NCBI RefSeq assembly: GCF_010183535.1
Contig: NC_071330.1
Span: forward strand, 11,265,717 to 11,329,716
DNA: 64,000 nt
Direction of reading: 5' to 3'
Origin: Caenorhabditis remanei
Taxonomy: Eukaryota > Nematoda > Chromadorea > Rhabditida > Rhabditidae
Each line of letters begins with the position of its first letter. Position 1 is the first letter of the stretch. Below are positions 31,767 to 42,084 of the stretch, piece by piece. Made by a program: the position numbers and the translations under genes. Below the pieces are notes generated by a model. The model was not told where the DNA came from. It worked only from the letters and a program-made list of their open reading frames with translations, and searched no databases.

Positions 31767-33551
31767 ATGACTATTAACGGGATATGGGAGTGGGCAAACC
31801 ACGTGTCACAAAAAGTTGCATTGGAGACTCTTCGCGATAAAGTTTTAGCTATTGGTAAATTTTTATATCGTCGAAGTGAAGTGAAATTTTAGTTTTTCAG
31901 ACGGACACATCTGGCTTTACGAAAGTTTGAAAGGCTGCGAAACTCACCATCAACAAACTCCTAACAGCTATCTAATCACGTTTTTCACCAGGTAAGTATT
32001 TATAAAACTGCTTGAAAATGTAGACTTCCTCTAGAATTCAACGCTTGCGGGAGCTCAAAATCATTCCAATTGTTGTGTTTGACAGCATCAGTTCGTCTTC
32101 AGCAGCTCACGAAGCAGTGAGAGCTTAGAAATTATATAAACGAGTTTTGATTTCATAATTTCAGGCCGATCAAGACGAATTTGTGCCCAGAAAACGACGA
32201 AGCTTTGGAGATTCCCCGTTCACTAATCTGGCAGATCACGTTATTAAAACTAACGTAAAATTTTCTGGTTTTTTCAATGAATTATCTTCTTTTTTCAGTC
32301 GCTCCTCTCTCACTTTGGAGTGAAAGTCATAATCGCCCCAGGCGACGGCGAGGCTCAATGTGCACGTTTGGAGGAACTTGGAGTGGTTTCCGGTTGTATA
32401 ACAACAGATTTCGACTACTTTTTATTCGGCGGAAAGAACCTGTATCGCTTTGATTTCTCTGCCACTACGATGCTTTCTGGTGCACGTCTTCACGATGTCA
32501 CTCACTTGTCGCTGGGTCGAATGAATATCGAAAAAAGTGAGTATCCTAGCAGCCACAGCGATGAAAATCGTCAGAAAGCACTTCAGAAGTCGCTCGCCCT
32601 CACTTAATCGCTACTGCAATTCTCTTGGGATGTGATTACTATCAACGAGGAGTACAGAATATTGGAATAATCACAGTTTTCGATATACTCGCAGAGTTCG
32701 GCGATAATGGGTGTAAAGAAACCGATCCACAAGTGATTTTGGATAGATTTTCGTTAGTTTCGCAGGCAACTTGATAGTCGAATCAAGTTTTTTTCAGTTC
32801 CTACGTTCGCAGAGAAATACCTGCAAGATCTGAAGACAGTTCTCGGAAGCTGCGCCTTCGCGGAAAAAAATTCAACTTCCCAGACGGGTTTCCCAACTGC
32901 ACAGCTATTGGGTAAAAAACTGTTTAGTTTTGACGTTGAAAATCATATTTTTCTAGAAACGCCATTAAAATGTACATGCAACCTGCAGTTTCCAATCAGA
33001 TTCCCAGAATTACATCACAAATTACTAATTTTCAAAAAGTAGAGGAAATTTTGGTGAAAGAGTGCGGTTGGTCACCCCAGAGATTACAGCGAGAAGTAAC
33101 GACGAGTATGACAAGAAGCAGAAACGTATTGAATATAGTGGTAAGTCTTGAATTGTCCCACTTGAATTTCAGTTTTTCGTTTGTCAGACTCAGTCACATA
33201 TCAATGAGTTCTTTCCCACCACAAGAACTAAAACTCAAAACTTCTCACCAATCGTCGAACCATGCATATCGGCTGACGACTACATATCCGCTAACAATAA
33301 TTGGATGAGAAAACGTAAAAGAATGGACAGTGACTCTCCAAATGTTGTTCCAAAGAAACCGGTTACTGCAAACAGAAAACGGACTATCAGAATACGGTAT
33401 GCTGTCGTTGTAAATAATTAAATGAGCGAAATATGCTTCTGATTACTTGAACCATGTCATAAATACAATTGATATGAATTTCAGCGCTCCCCCTCCAACA
33501 AAACCATATCACGATAATAATGTCATTACTCTCGACGAAGACTCGGATTAA
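31767..33551 (+). CDS. gen-1: GEN1-type Holliday-junction resolvase (XPG/Rad2 nuclease)
   Basis: Structure-specific nuclease of the XPG/FEN1 superfamily acting on Holliday junctions and damage intermediates in the nucleus. Ten exons: 31767-31854, 31901-31991, 32035-32116, 32165-32254, 32299-32536, 32587-32752, 32798-32911, 32957-33140, 33188-33396 and 33485-33551, giving 442 residues. The XPG-N block starts GIWEWAN and carries the catalytic Asp in LAIDGHIWLYES and the VVFDS strand. The XPG-I block has IIAPGDGEAQCARLEELG and TTDFDYFLFGG. The helix-hairpin region is LLGCDYYQRGVQNIG. Near residue 350 TQSHINEFF fits a PCNA-binding PIP box. The last 80 residues are basic (RKRKR, KKPV, RKR), probably nuclear localisation and DNA contact. 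A 4-codon upstream frame overlaps its start. Confidence 0.92.
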
Positions 33552-34072
33552 AATAATTTACTCATTTTCATCTTTTTTTTCAGTTTGAAGTTCTTATTCA
33601 CCCCTTTTTATCCCATTTTTCTCACTATCATTCCTAGAATTGCCAGAAATAACAATCAAACGATTCGTTAAATTGAACCTCCCCTCACACGTTTTTTATT
33701 CTCCCGATGACTAGAAAATCCCGCTGAATCTTGAAAGATCCCCCATTCTCGAAAAATCTCGTTTTCCAAAATTTAATTCCGGTCTAGGTCACTTCCCCAA
33801 TTATCCAATGACAATAGTTCAATTTCCGGTTAATCTTGTGTTGTATCGATGCCTAGTACATCGTAATAACTCGAAATCCGTTGTTTCTCATATCCATCAT
33901 TTATTGTCAATGCAATTGTAATATAATTAATTCTTCAGAAAAATGTGCTTGACAGATACTCGTTTTTTTAGTTGTTCTCGACTTCACAGCGTTTTTGCGC
34001 TATATAATACTTTATCATTTGTTATTTTCCGGTTGGCATTTTAAATCATAATTCGAATGTTTCAGACATAAA
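33552..34072. other. Spacer between gen-1 and the BCAS2 gene
   Basis: 520 nt, AT-rich, no coding segment seen. TTTCAG at about 34060-34065 is the likely trans-splice acceptor of the next gene. Confidence 0.5.
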
Positions 34073-34992
34073 ATGAGTGCTAAACCATTGGCATTGACGG
34101 GTCCAGGTGGAGCCAATCAGTTGCAAGATGATCAGGTAACATAGTGGAATATATTTTTAACCTTGTTACAAAAGACATCAAATTTACAATTATTTTCAGC
34201 TTCTCGTCGACGCTCTCCCTTACCTTGACACAGAATACAATGAAACCGATCGTCAGTTGGCTATGAAGCTCGTGGAACACGAGTGCAAAGTACAGTTTAT
34301 TCTCATGTTCCACCTATAACTCATTCAATTTTCAGACATTCCGACCGACGAAAAATTACTTGACTCACCTTCCAGTTCCCGATTATGACGCATTCTTGAC
34401 TCCTTGTATGCTGAAAGAAATGAGTAGAATGAAGAAAAAAGAGGAGATGGAGAAGCTGGATTTGAGTCGATGCGAGCTTCCACCACCATCAGCTGTCAAG
34501 GGAGTTGATAGGAAGTTGTGGGCAAAGGTTTGTAGGCTCTCAGCTTGTAGAGAAAGAAATTAAACATTTCAGGTTCTCCGTAATGCAAAAGCACAAAACG
34601 AGCATCTAATGCTTCGTCAAATTAATCTGGAACTGATGGACGAATATGCTGCGGAGAACTATCTTCAACGTAACAAACTCATGGAATCGCTTCTCACTCA
34701 GGCTGAAAAAGAGCTTCGAATCACGAAAGAAGCTGTCATGGAGGTGCATGCGGCACGTAAAATGGCTCAATTGAAAGCAGGAGACAAAGTGAAACAATTG
34801 GAGCATTCATGGGTCACAATGGTTACCAATAACTATAGGTAAGAATAAAGTGGATATATAGCTGAAAATGAAATAAATTATTTAAGAATGGAGATGGAGA
34901 ACCGACAAATGGAAAGCGACAATGCTAAACAAATCAAACGGCTGAAAGTGGATCCGTCGAAATTGGAAGACAAAGAGGATCAAGAAAACTGA
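34073..34992 (+). CDS. BCAS2/SPF27 spliceosome protein
   Basis: Ortholog of BCAS2/SPF27, a core subunit of the Prp19/CDC5L (NineTeen) complex that activates the spliceosome in the nucleus. Exons are 34073-34135, 34200-34289, 34336-34527, 34573-34838 and 34887-34992, giving 238 residues against about 225 in animals. Recognisable stretches are DALPYLDTEYNETDRQLAMK and LVEHECKTFRPTKNYL near the amino end, followed by LWAKVLRNAKAQNEHLMLRQ, LELMDEYAAENYLQRN and then a long charged helix with coiled-coil character. The tail is acidic-basic (KQIKRLKVDPSKLEDKEDQ). The start follows a TTTCAG acceptor by 7 nt. Confidence 0.93.
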
Positions 34993-35277
34993 AAGTCATA
35001 TGAAAACAGATGAATTCTCTCAATCGATACTCTCTTTATTATTTCTTTTGCGTTATTTTCGGCATATTTATTCTTCCTTCTCTTGTCTTGTTGATATAAA
35101 TTATGATTCTTGAATGCCTTCTTCCGGTCAATTTCGAGATTCTTTGAAATCCGACGGTTCTAAACGCAAAACAACACGTTTTCTATATTCAGGCTTTATT
35201 AGAAAACAGTACTTGATCAAGAAACAACAACGAGGTAAAACAACGAGAAGTGCATAACATGAATGAAAATTGAAAAC

Positions 35278-37391
35278 TTATCTAACGGGACTTAAAACAT
35301 ATTTGATGAGTGTCTCGATAGCGCGACCGATATTTTCCAATGGTACCATTTGCTCCTTGTCCAACGACAACATTTTCTGGGAGATCAGATCTCGAATACT
35401 TTGGAAATTTCCTGTTTTTTGATTGGATGCATATGTATGGAGTTTGCTGAGGAAATGACTGGCCGAGATTGAATCAAGTGGTGGTGTTGCATCCGATGCA
35501 TAAATATGAGCAAATGCATAATCGAGAGCAGTTCTTAGCTTGTCGAGAGGAATCTCCCTGTCTCCCATTCCAAGTCCGTGTATTGCTATGACAATTTGAT
35601 GAGTTATTGTTGAAAGTTTCAACGATCCAATATGAACGAGGTAAGCTTGAAGATACTTCAACAAATCCTTGAGACTTGTTACTTGATCGGGACCACCAGT
35701 TTTGTGAGCAGATGAGCTGAAATATTTCAATTTCTTATTATAGCAGAGAAATATTTGGGAATCAAACTTCATAACTAAAAACCATGTCTTTCAAACTCAC
35801 ACCAGATGCATATCACGTAACATGTTTGTTTGTGCCATCATGAGTCCAGTCATCGAAGCCATGAAGTTGGTCAGTCCATTCAAACCGATACTGCTTGCTG
35901 GATAATGTGGATACTGTGGATATTGTGGATACATTGATGGATAATAATACGCTGGCATCTGGTTGGCAGGATATGGATTGGGATCTCCGGTAGGCAACGA
36001 AGGGGTTGTTGGAGTCTGAATTTGCTGATGATAACATGCAATAGTATTTGGTTCTTCCTTTACGCGCTGTTGATTGAATGATCTACTCATTTGACCATTT
36101 CCAGAGGGAACAAAACCAACTTCAGTGATTTCATCGCCGACTTCCATTGTTAGTTCTGCTTCCGCTTCTTCTTCAGGAATTTCCATGGAATCGTCCGTTA
36201 AATATGAATATCCGCTAATTCTTTTCGGGCGTCTACCACGTGGCGACTTTCTCTTAGAACCCGATTTTGATGGAAACCCATGAAATTTGTGTTTTCCGCA
36301 CAATTTGAGACCTCCGTGAAGCGATTCGTATTTCGTGATTCTATTGATTTGATCGACCTCTACTACTGCATTTTCTCGCAACCTGAAATTTTAATGATAG
36401 ATTTGTTTGGTATACAGATAATTAATTCATGATTAAACGTTGGAAACTTATGTTCATTGTCAGTGCCAAGCCATAAGCTTTGAACGAATTTGGAGAACCT
36501 CTTTTAAGCATAGTTGTCAAGGCCCGGGCCGGCCCGGGCCGGGCCGGGCCGGTAGAAAATTTTCAAGGCCCGGCCCGGCCCGAAGGCCCGGCTTCAAAAA
36601 ACGACCCGTTTTTTTCCAATTTTTTTTTCGAATTTTTTTCAATTTTTTATCGGAAATGTGACCATTTTTGACTATTTTTCAGAATTTCTTCTAATTCTGA
36701 CTGATAGTCGAAAATGTGACTTTTTCGCGAAAAAATTCAAAAAAAATTGAAAAAATTTGCAAATTTGACTTTCGCGCCAATTTGCCCGGGCCTTCGGGCC
36801 GGGCCGGGCCTTGACAACTATGCTTTTAAGCATAAAAACCTACTTATTCAAAAAATTTTGACTGATGGATGTACTCGTTGCAAATAACATTCGTGCCTTA
36901 GCTTCTCCATCGAACAATGGAGAATCGGGAATAGTTTTACAAATTGTCGAACGGAATCTCGCTATGAGAGTATGCAGTTTAGTTTGCATTCCTCTGGAAG
37001 TGATGTATCCCAAAACGAACTCTGTCAGGACAAACGGAGTTTGAATACCAATCGATTGATTGTCAAGGTATTTCAGAAAATCTTTGACATCGAATGCTGC
37101 TGGCTTTGATTTCGATTGAGCTTCTGCATTTCTTTCATTATTCATTGCATCTTCTTTCGACACTGGCAGCTCACGTGGATCACAAAGTTCGCATTTGTAG
37201 CTTGCGGGATAGTCAATATCTCCGATGCCCATACAACCTCTATGTTGCCAATCCTTGCATTCCGAACATTCTATCATTCCTTGGGTTTCTTCTTTTCTTT
37301 CGCATTGGCAGCGAACATTACGTGCTTGCTTTAATGGCGGCCGCCCACGTCTTTTAGCTAGTGGCGGTTCGTAATTGGTTGATTGCTCCAT
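35278..37391 (-). CDS. AT-hook + PHD finger + SPK domain protein
   Basis: Probable chromatin-associated regulator, 522 residues. Exons (minus) are 37391-36844, 36382-35801 and 35716-35278; phases join at AAT-AA|G-TTG and CTG-GT|C-TCA. Residues 13-20 (KRRGRPPL) form an AT-hook core. Residues 28-70 form a PHD finger with Cys28, Cys30, Cys42, Cys45, His50, Cys53, Cys67 and Cys70 (C4HC3). From about residue 95 follows an SPK domain, a module known almost only in nematodes and found with SET, PHD and kinase domains; diagnostic stretches are MQTKLHTLIARFRSTI, ARMLFATSTSISQNFL and LRENAVVEVDQINRITKYES. The rest is low-complexity (Pro/Tyr-rich) with a helical C-terminus. Intron 1 holds a GC-rich MITE. 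The ATG follows a TTTTCAG acceptor. The target is unknown. Confidence 0.85.
36509..36822. mobile_element. GC-ended MITE with 8-bp target duplication
   Basis: 314 bp with ends CATAGTTGTCAAGGCCCGG and CCGGGCCTTGACAACTATG, flanked by the exact duplication CTTTTAAG (36501-36508 and 36823-36830). Ends are stacked GGCCCGGGCC repeats around an AT-rich core with TTTTTC/GAAAAA runs. CA...TG ends with an 8-bp duplication fit a hAT-like origin. It sits in intron 1 of the PHD-SPK gene. Confidence 0.85.
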
Positions 37392-37783
37392 GATAATTAT
37401 ATCTGAAAAAAAGATATTCATAAAGTGTACAAATGATAATAAAGTACGAAACGTAAGGAAATCAGTCTATTGAATATCGCCGTTTCCCCGCAGAATGTGT
37501 CACCTGCGTATTCAGTCTGAAATCATGACGCAACTGTGCGAACTAAACAATAACCCAAACAAAAACAATCTTTCCGGATTTTCTCATGTTTCGACAGAAA
37601 CTGGAAATAGCAGAGATAAATATTAGGAAACGGTAAGATACCATGGATAAATAGAAAACTAAGACAAGAAACAAGTATTTATCGAGATTTACCGACAGAA
37701 AAAACATTTAAAACTATGGGTACAAAGAAGAAAAACAAAAGTTTCGAAAAGAAAACAACAAGAATGATAATTATATCTAAAAC
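37392..37783. other. Spacer between the two SPK genes
   Basis: 392 nt with no coding segment seen; presumably the 3' UTR of the upstream SPK gene and the promoter and acceptor of the PHD-SPK gene. Confidence 0.45.
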
Positions 37784-39266
37784 TTATACGGATGTGATCT
37801 CCTGTTTGACTTCAACAGACTCTGGTACTTCGGACTCATTTCCATGAAGCTCCTTGGAGACTATGGCAAGTGCGGCTTCAAATGCCAATTTCAGATTTTC
37901 AATTGGGATACGACTATTTTCTTCCAATGATGCGATCTTCTTCTTAAGTTTTTCATCGAGTTTCCGAAATTGCGGATAATTGAGTTCTGATGAGACGAAA
38001 TTTTCAATGAGCGATATGAAGTGCTTGGCATTAGTTCTTTCATTTGGCTTTGCCACCGAAACGACGTTTGCCGACAATGAGACCGAGAATAGGACTTCAA
38101 GAGCCAAAATAAGTTTTTCATTTGGGATTGCTGCGTCTTCAGTGCCGAGATTCTCTAGATATTTATCGTAGTGTTTGGATAAATTGTTGAGTTCTTCGCA
38201 GTTTAAAAAGGAGAGAATGCACTTGGAGAATTTCAGAAAATGCGGCAAGCTTGTGGTAGTTTCGACTATTTCGGGAGGTTCGGCCGTGCCCGGAATTTCG
38301 GATGTTTCAGATGATCCATTCTTCTTCTGAAGTGATTGAATATATCTGGAAACGGAACTGTCAGTAGATGAGTTCATGGGGGAAACTCACATTTTCTCAA
38401 CCATATTCACCAGAAAATGTTGCTGCGACTCAATCATACTAGTCATCGAATTAACAAAAACGCTCATCATATTGAAGAATTGATTTTCGACCAACGATTC
38501 CGGCGTTATCATTGGATTGCAAATTGGATTTATTCCAGGTACTGCAGACATTCCCAGGCAATTCGGTGGAGACAACGGGATGGACGAGTTTGTGGCGACA
38601 GCGGTTCCGTGAGGATTTTGATTCATTTGAGGAGCGGGAACAGAAAAAGGGTCTGGAACGGGAGCGGGGACCGAAGCAAGAACAGGGGCAAGAACAGGGG
38701 CAGGAACAGGGTTCGGAACGAAAGAGAATGGTTCCGATCTTCTTTTATTATTATTATTATTTGTTTTTCTCTCTCGACCGTATGATGGATCAGTTGATCT
38801 TCTTTTCAGACGACTATATCCGGAGAGCTTGACGTGTTTTCCATTCAATCTAAGACTTCCTGATTCGTATTTACAGATTCGCTGGCTTTCATCCACTGTC
38901 ACTTCGGCAGTTATTCTGAGTCTGAAAAATTCGATTATACGATTATTTCCTGCCATCGCCAACTTATTTCACTCACTTTTTCAAAAATTCTTCATCCACT
39001 GGCGTACTCGTCGCATAAAAAATCTTCACAAGTACTTCATCTTCAAATTCTGAGAAAGTATGAATGATCGGTGAGAGATATGTTCGGAAATTGCGTTGAA
39101 TCTGTCCTGGCAATGATTTCATATTTCGTTCATCTCTGTACTTGTTAAAGATATGAGTCAAAACCATTGGACACTTCACATTCTTCGTGTGTTCAGCTAG
39201 GAATTCCATGAGTGGTTTGAGTTCCGATGTGAAGGAGCAAGTTCTTCTTGGATGTTTCGCATGCAT
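37784..39266 (-). CDS. SPK-domain protein
   Basis: Second SPK-domain gene, 460 residues, in tandem with the PHD-SPK gene. Exons (minus) are 39266-38977, 38921-38391 and 38345-37784; the exon-1 junction falls at the same place in the SPK domain as in its neighbour (FLK-AA|A-CTC-AGA against FLN-AA|G-TTG-CGA). The SPK domain covers about residues 10-130, with PGQIQRNFRTYLSPIIHTF, KIFYATSTPVDEEFL, LRITAEVTVDESQRICKYES and LRLNGKHVKLSGYS. There is no PHD finger. A Pro/Ala/Val repeat (PVPAPVLAPVLASVPAPVPD) follows, then a helical C-terminal region possibly homologous to that of the neighbour (FLKF…YLENLG). TTTTCAG lies 11 nt before the ATG. Function unknown. Confidence 0.82.
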
Positions 39267-39800
39267 TTTGAAAAATTCTGAAAACTTTTGAAACTAAAAA
39301 TAATGTTTCGACTAAAAAATTGTGGCGAAAAGCTACGAAATAAATTTTAGGACTGGAGGAAAAAGCAACTGCGCGTAAGGTAAGGTGTTAAGTCCGCAAT
39401 CACCGTGTCGGCAAAATACAGAGCGAGCGAAAAGCTTCGAGACAATTCAGAGGGGAAAAATGGAGGCCCCACAAATCGGGGAGAAACGTGGTGCGGGAAA
39501 CACGAATCGGGGAGAAACAAATCGGGGAAATACAATTCGGGGAGAAAGGGGCGGAGTCACGAAAAAACTGTGCGGCAGTTGCAAAATAACTTGCTCATGG
39601 TAATTTTTCCTCTTAAAACTACTGTAAAAAGAAAAATGGAATAACAAGCTCCTAATGGTACTATAGTACGTACTATGCGCATAGGGTTTTCGAGGTTTTT
39701 AAATGATTTTCTCCCTCCCGCGCATATTTTCATTAGGAAGGTTTACCGGTTTTTAAAGAAAAAAAAATAAATTTTTATCATTTTTATTGAAAACAGATAT
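39267..39800. repeat. Intergenic with short CGGGGA tandem repeats
   Basis: Contains a small tandem array (39474-39550) of AATCGGGGAGAAAC-like units, four copies, and a direct splice acceptor for the adjacent SPK gene. No gene seen. Confidence 0.5.
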
Positions 39801-41800
39801 GAAAGGAATCATGCTGCAGGCAAATCTGAAGTAGAAGACCAAAATAGCAGAAACACTCGACGCAGTGTTGGGCAGTAACAATTTAAAGCAAGCAGTCTTA
39901 ATCTCCCGGAAAAAGCACTACTGTTTCCACATAATGTCTTTACTGAACGGATCCACGGAAGTAAAACATATTATGAATAAGCCCACACACTGATTCCCAG
40001 AAATCCTCTTCAGGTGTGACCGTCTTCTGGACTCCCAAAAAACATATTTTCAATAGAATTGTTCTCATTTCCGCTTGTCTTTCTGTCAAGAATCTGAAGA
40101 GATTCTGTCAAGAATCTGAAGAGATAGATAACATTATTCCTGACATTATTATTTATTAGGAAGGGATTAAAAACTAAAATTAAAACAAATACAGAAATAA
40201 TTAGACAGAGAATTAATATTTGGTGTAACGTCCCTTCTTTGCCTTTTGCTCCTCCCAGAATCCGAGTTGCTTGGCTTTGAGTGCTTCTTGCTTCCTTTTG
40301 AGACGAGCCTCTTCCAGAGAATGTATCACGTTCGATACTCGAATGGCTCCTTCCTTCTTCTTCTCTTCGGTAATCTTCTTCTTTTCAATAAACTTCTGAA
40401 GCTGTTTCTCTGCATTCAACTTCTGATCGATCGATGGTCTTCTCAATTCTGGGACACATGGCTTCTGATAGGCCACTGACACTGCTTCTTTCTTCTTCGG
40501 AACGAATTTGGTTGGAAGTGTTCTCTTCGATGAGATGACGATTTCAGGCAGTGGCATTGGTCTCTTCGACGGTACGACAGATGAAGTAGATGTCAATGGT
40601 TTAGAAGACTTCGAAGAAACTGGCACGTTCGGCACATTCACAGATGATGTGGGTGGAATGGGAATGTCTTTCGAAGTCTTCACGACGACAGAAGGCTTAT
40701 CGACGGTTACGGTAGGCAATGCAGAAGTGGATGGTTTGTTGGCAGAAGACGTTGCGACGACTGGCTTAAATGAAGATGACGTGGCAAATGTTGTTCCAGT
40801 TGTCTCCTCTTGTTCCTTCATCTCCAATGCCTCAATCTTCTTGATAATTCTTCTGGCCATGAAATCGCAGGATCCGTTGAGATAGTATCTGCAGAACCTT
40901 TTGATTTCGTACGTTCTGTACATTTCCAGTGTATAATCGTTCTTGATCAATTCTTCGAGAGAATTTCTTGACTCCCAATTCGACAGAAGATTGAATCCGT
41001 GGAGGGCGATTTGTTCGATGGGCTCGGATGGGACGAACATTGTCGATTGTTGATGGTAAATGAGAGATGATTCTGGAAAAATAACAGAGATAATGGAAGT
41101 GAAGTTGGAAGAGAGTATAGGAAGAAACGGGGGAACTCAGAACAGGAAATCAGGAAACTCTGAGATGGTCAGATAGGGAGAAATGACAGTATGAGACTAC
41201 AGGAGTAACATGGATTATGGACGCAGTGCGTCTGCAATTAGTCCCGCCCATTTACAACCTTTCTCGCAGATTATACTCAAGGGAAGATTGAGATCTGGGA
41301 TACTGAAACGAATAGGTAGTTGGAAAAATCGTTTCGAAAGTAAAGAAAAGCCTATATTAAATCGGATGAATTATTTTAGAAATATTTTCTGATACGAAAC
41401 AAAAAAATAATAATATGTATCGTAAACTAAATAAATATTGGAAACTTTTAGAGATTTCAAAACGGTTTGTTTCGACTTATAAGATGTAAGAAAAGTTATG
41501 AAAACGATGAATGTATGAATTTGTTGAAATGGAAAAAGAAGGGAATCTACATGATAGAAGTAGAAAGAATATCGAACTGATTCTTAGGACAACAAATATT
41601 TTACACATCCGATTTACCCAGAATGACATAAATGTGAAGACGAGATCGTTCTAGATGTGCACCTGTAATAAATAATTGGTTGTTTTGATTGACAACCGGT
41701 AGTGCGAGAATCCAGAAGACGGTCACACTTGTTGTCACAACTCTGGAGACCAGGATGCTTATCTCTTTGAGTAACCGTAAATAAATTATTATTATTATTA
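39801..41800. repeat. Left arm of a 4.2-kb inverted duplication
   Basis: Pairs with 42085-44008 (coding positions sum to 83962). Outer border near GAAAGGAAT and inner border near TTTACGGTTA in both arms. Non-coding parts carry indels (extra sequence at about 39940-40180 on the left), while the coding part is nearly identical. I see no target duplication, so this looks like a segmental inverted duplication rather than a transposon. Confidence 0.75.
40213..41040 (-). CDS. Unrecognised protein, palindrome copy 1
   Basis: Single-exon gene of 275 residues, function not recognised. The amino part (1-75) is a compact-looking region with NSLEELIKNDYTLEMYRTYE and IKRFCRYYLNGSCDFMARRI. The middle (85-170) is Ser/Thr/Val/Pro-rich and low in complexity. 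The carboxyl part is strongly Lys/Glu-rich and likely helical (EKQLQKFIEKKKITEEKKKE). The ATG follows a TTTTTCCAG acceptor by 24 nt in both copies, consistent with trans-splicing. It ends GRYTKY. Codons are well used and two copies stay open, so it is probably a real gene. Confidence 0.75.
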   Translation of the reverse strand: MFVPSEPIEQIALHGFNLLSNWESRNSLEELIKNDYTLEMYRTYEIKRFCRYYLNGSCDFMARRIIKKIEALEMKEQEETTGTTFATSSSFKPVVATSSANKPSTSALPTVTVDKPSVVVKTSKDIPIPPTSSVNVPNVPVSSKSSKPLTSTSSVVPSKRPMPLPEIVISSKRTLPTKFVPKKKEAVSVAYQKPCVPELRRPSIDQKLNAEKQLQKFIEKKKITEEKKKEGAIRVSNVIHSLEEARLKRKQEALKAKQLGFWEEQKAKKGRYTKY

Positions 41801-42084
41801 TTGTTTTTTTTTGCAAACAATGAGAAAACAACCGAAAAGTTTCAAATATTCCTAAAAAGAGACCCTCTGGTCGGAATGTTTTGTAAAAAAAAACTATTAG
41901 ATTTTATGCTGTTCAAAAGATAAACAATTAATTTGTGTTTCTTATAAATTTTTATTTTCGGAAACAGTTGATTTCTCATGTTTTTGAAAAATAATAATTA
42001 ACGCTCCAGCCCGAACGAAATCTTCGTGAATGCGAAAGGGGCTTACTTTCCCAATAACAAAATTTTTTATTCTTCACACAATCA

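Noticed and set aside
33064..33140. Possible frameshift in gen-1 exon 8 (another frame reads EYDKKQKRIEYS)
   Set aside because: Only the annotated frame joins in phase to the next exon (TQSHINEFF); the alternative meets a st op within the next exon under either acceptor.
40508..40885. 125-codon plus-strand frame (and its twin at 43077-43454 minus)
   Set aside because: Exact antisense shadow of the low-complexity part of the duplicated unrecognised gene.
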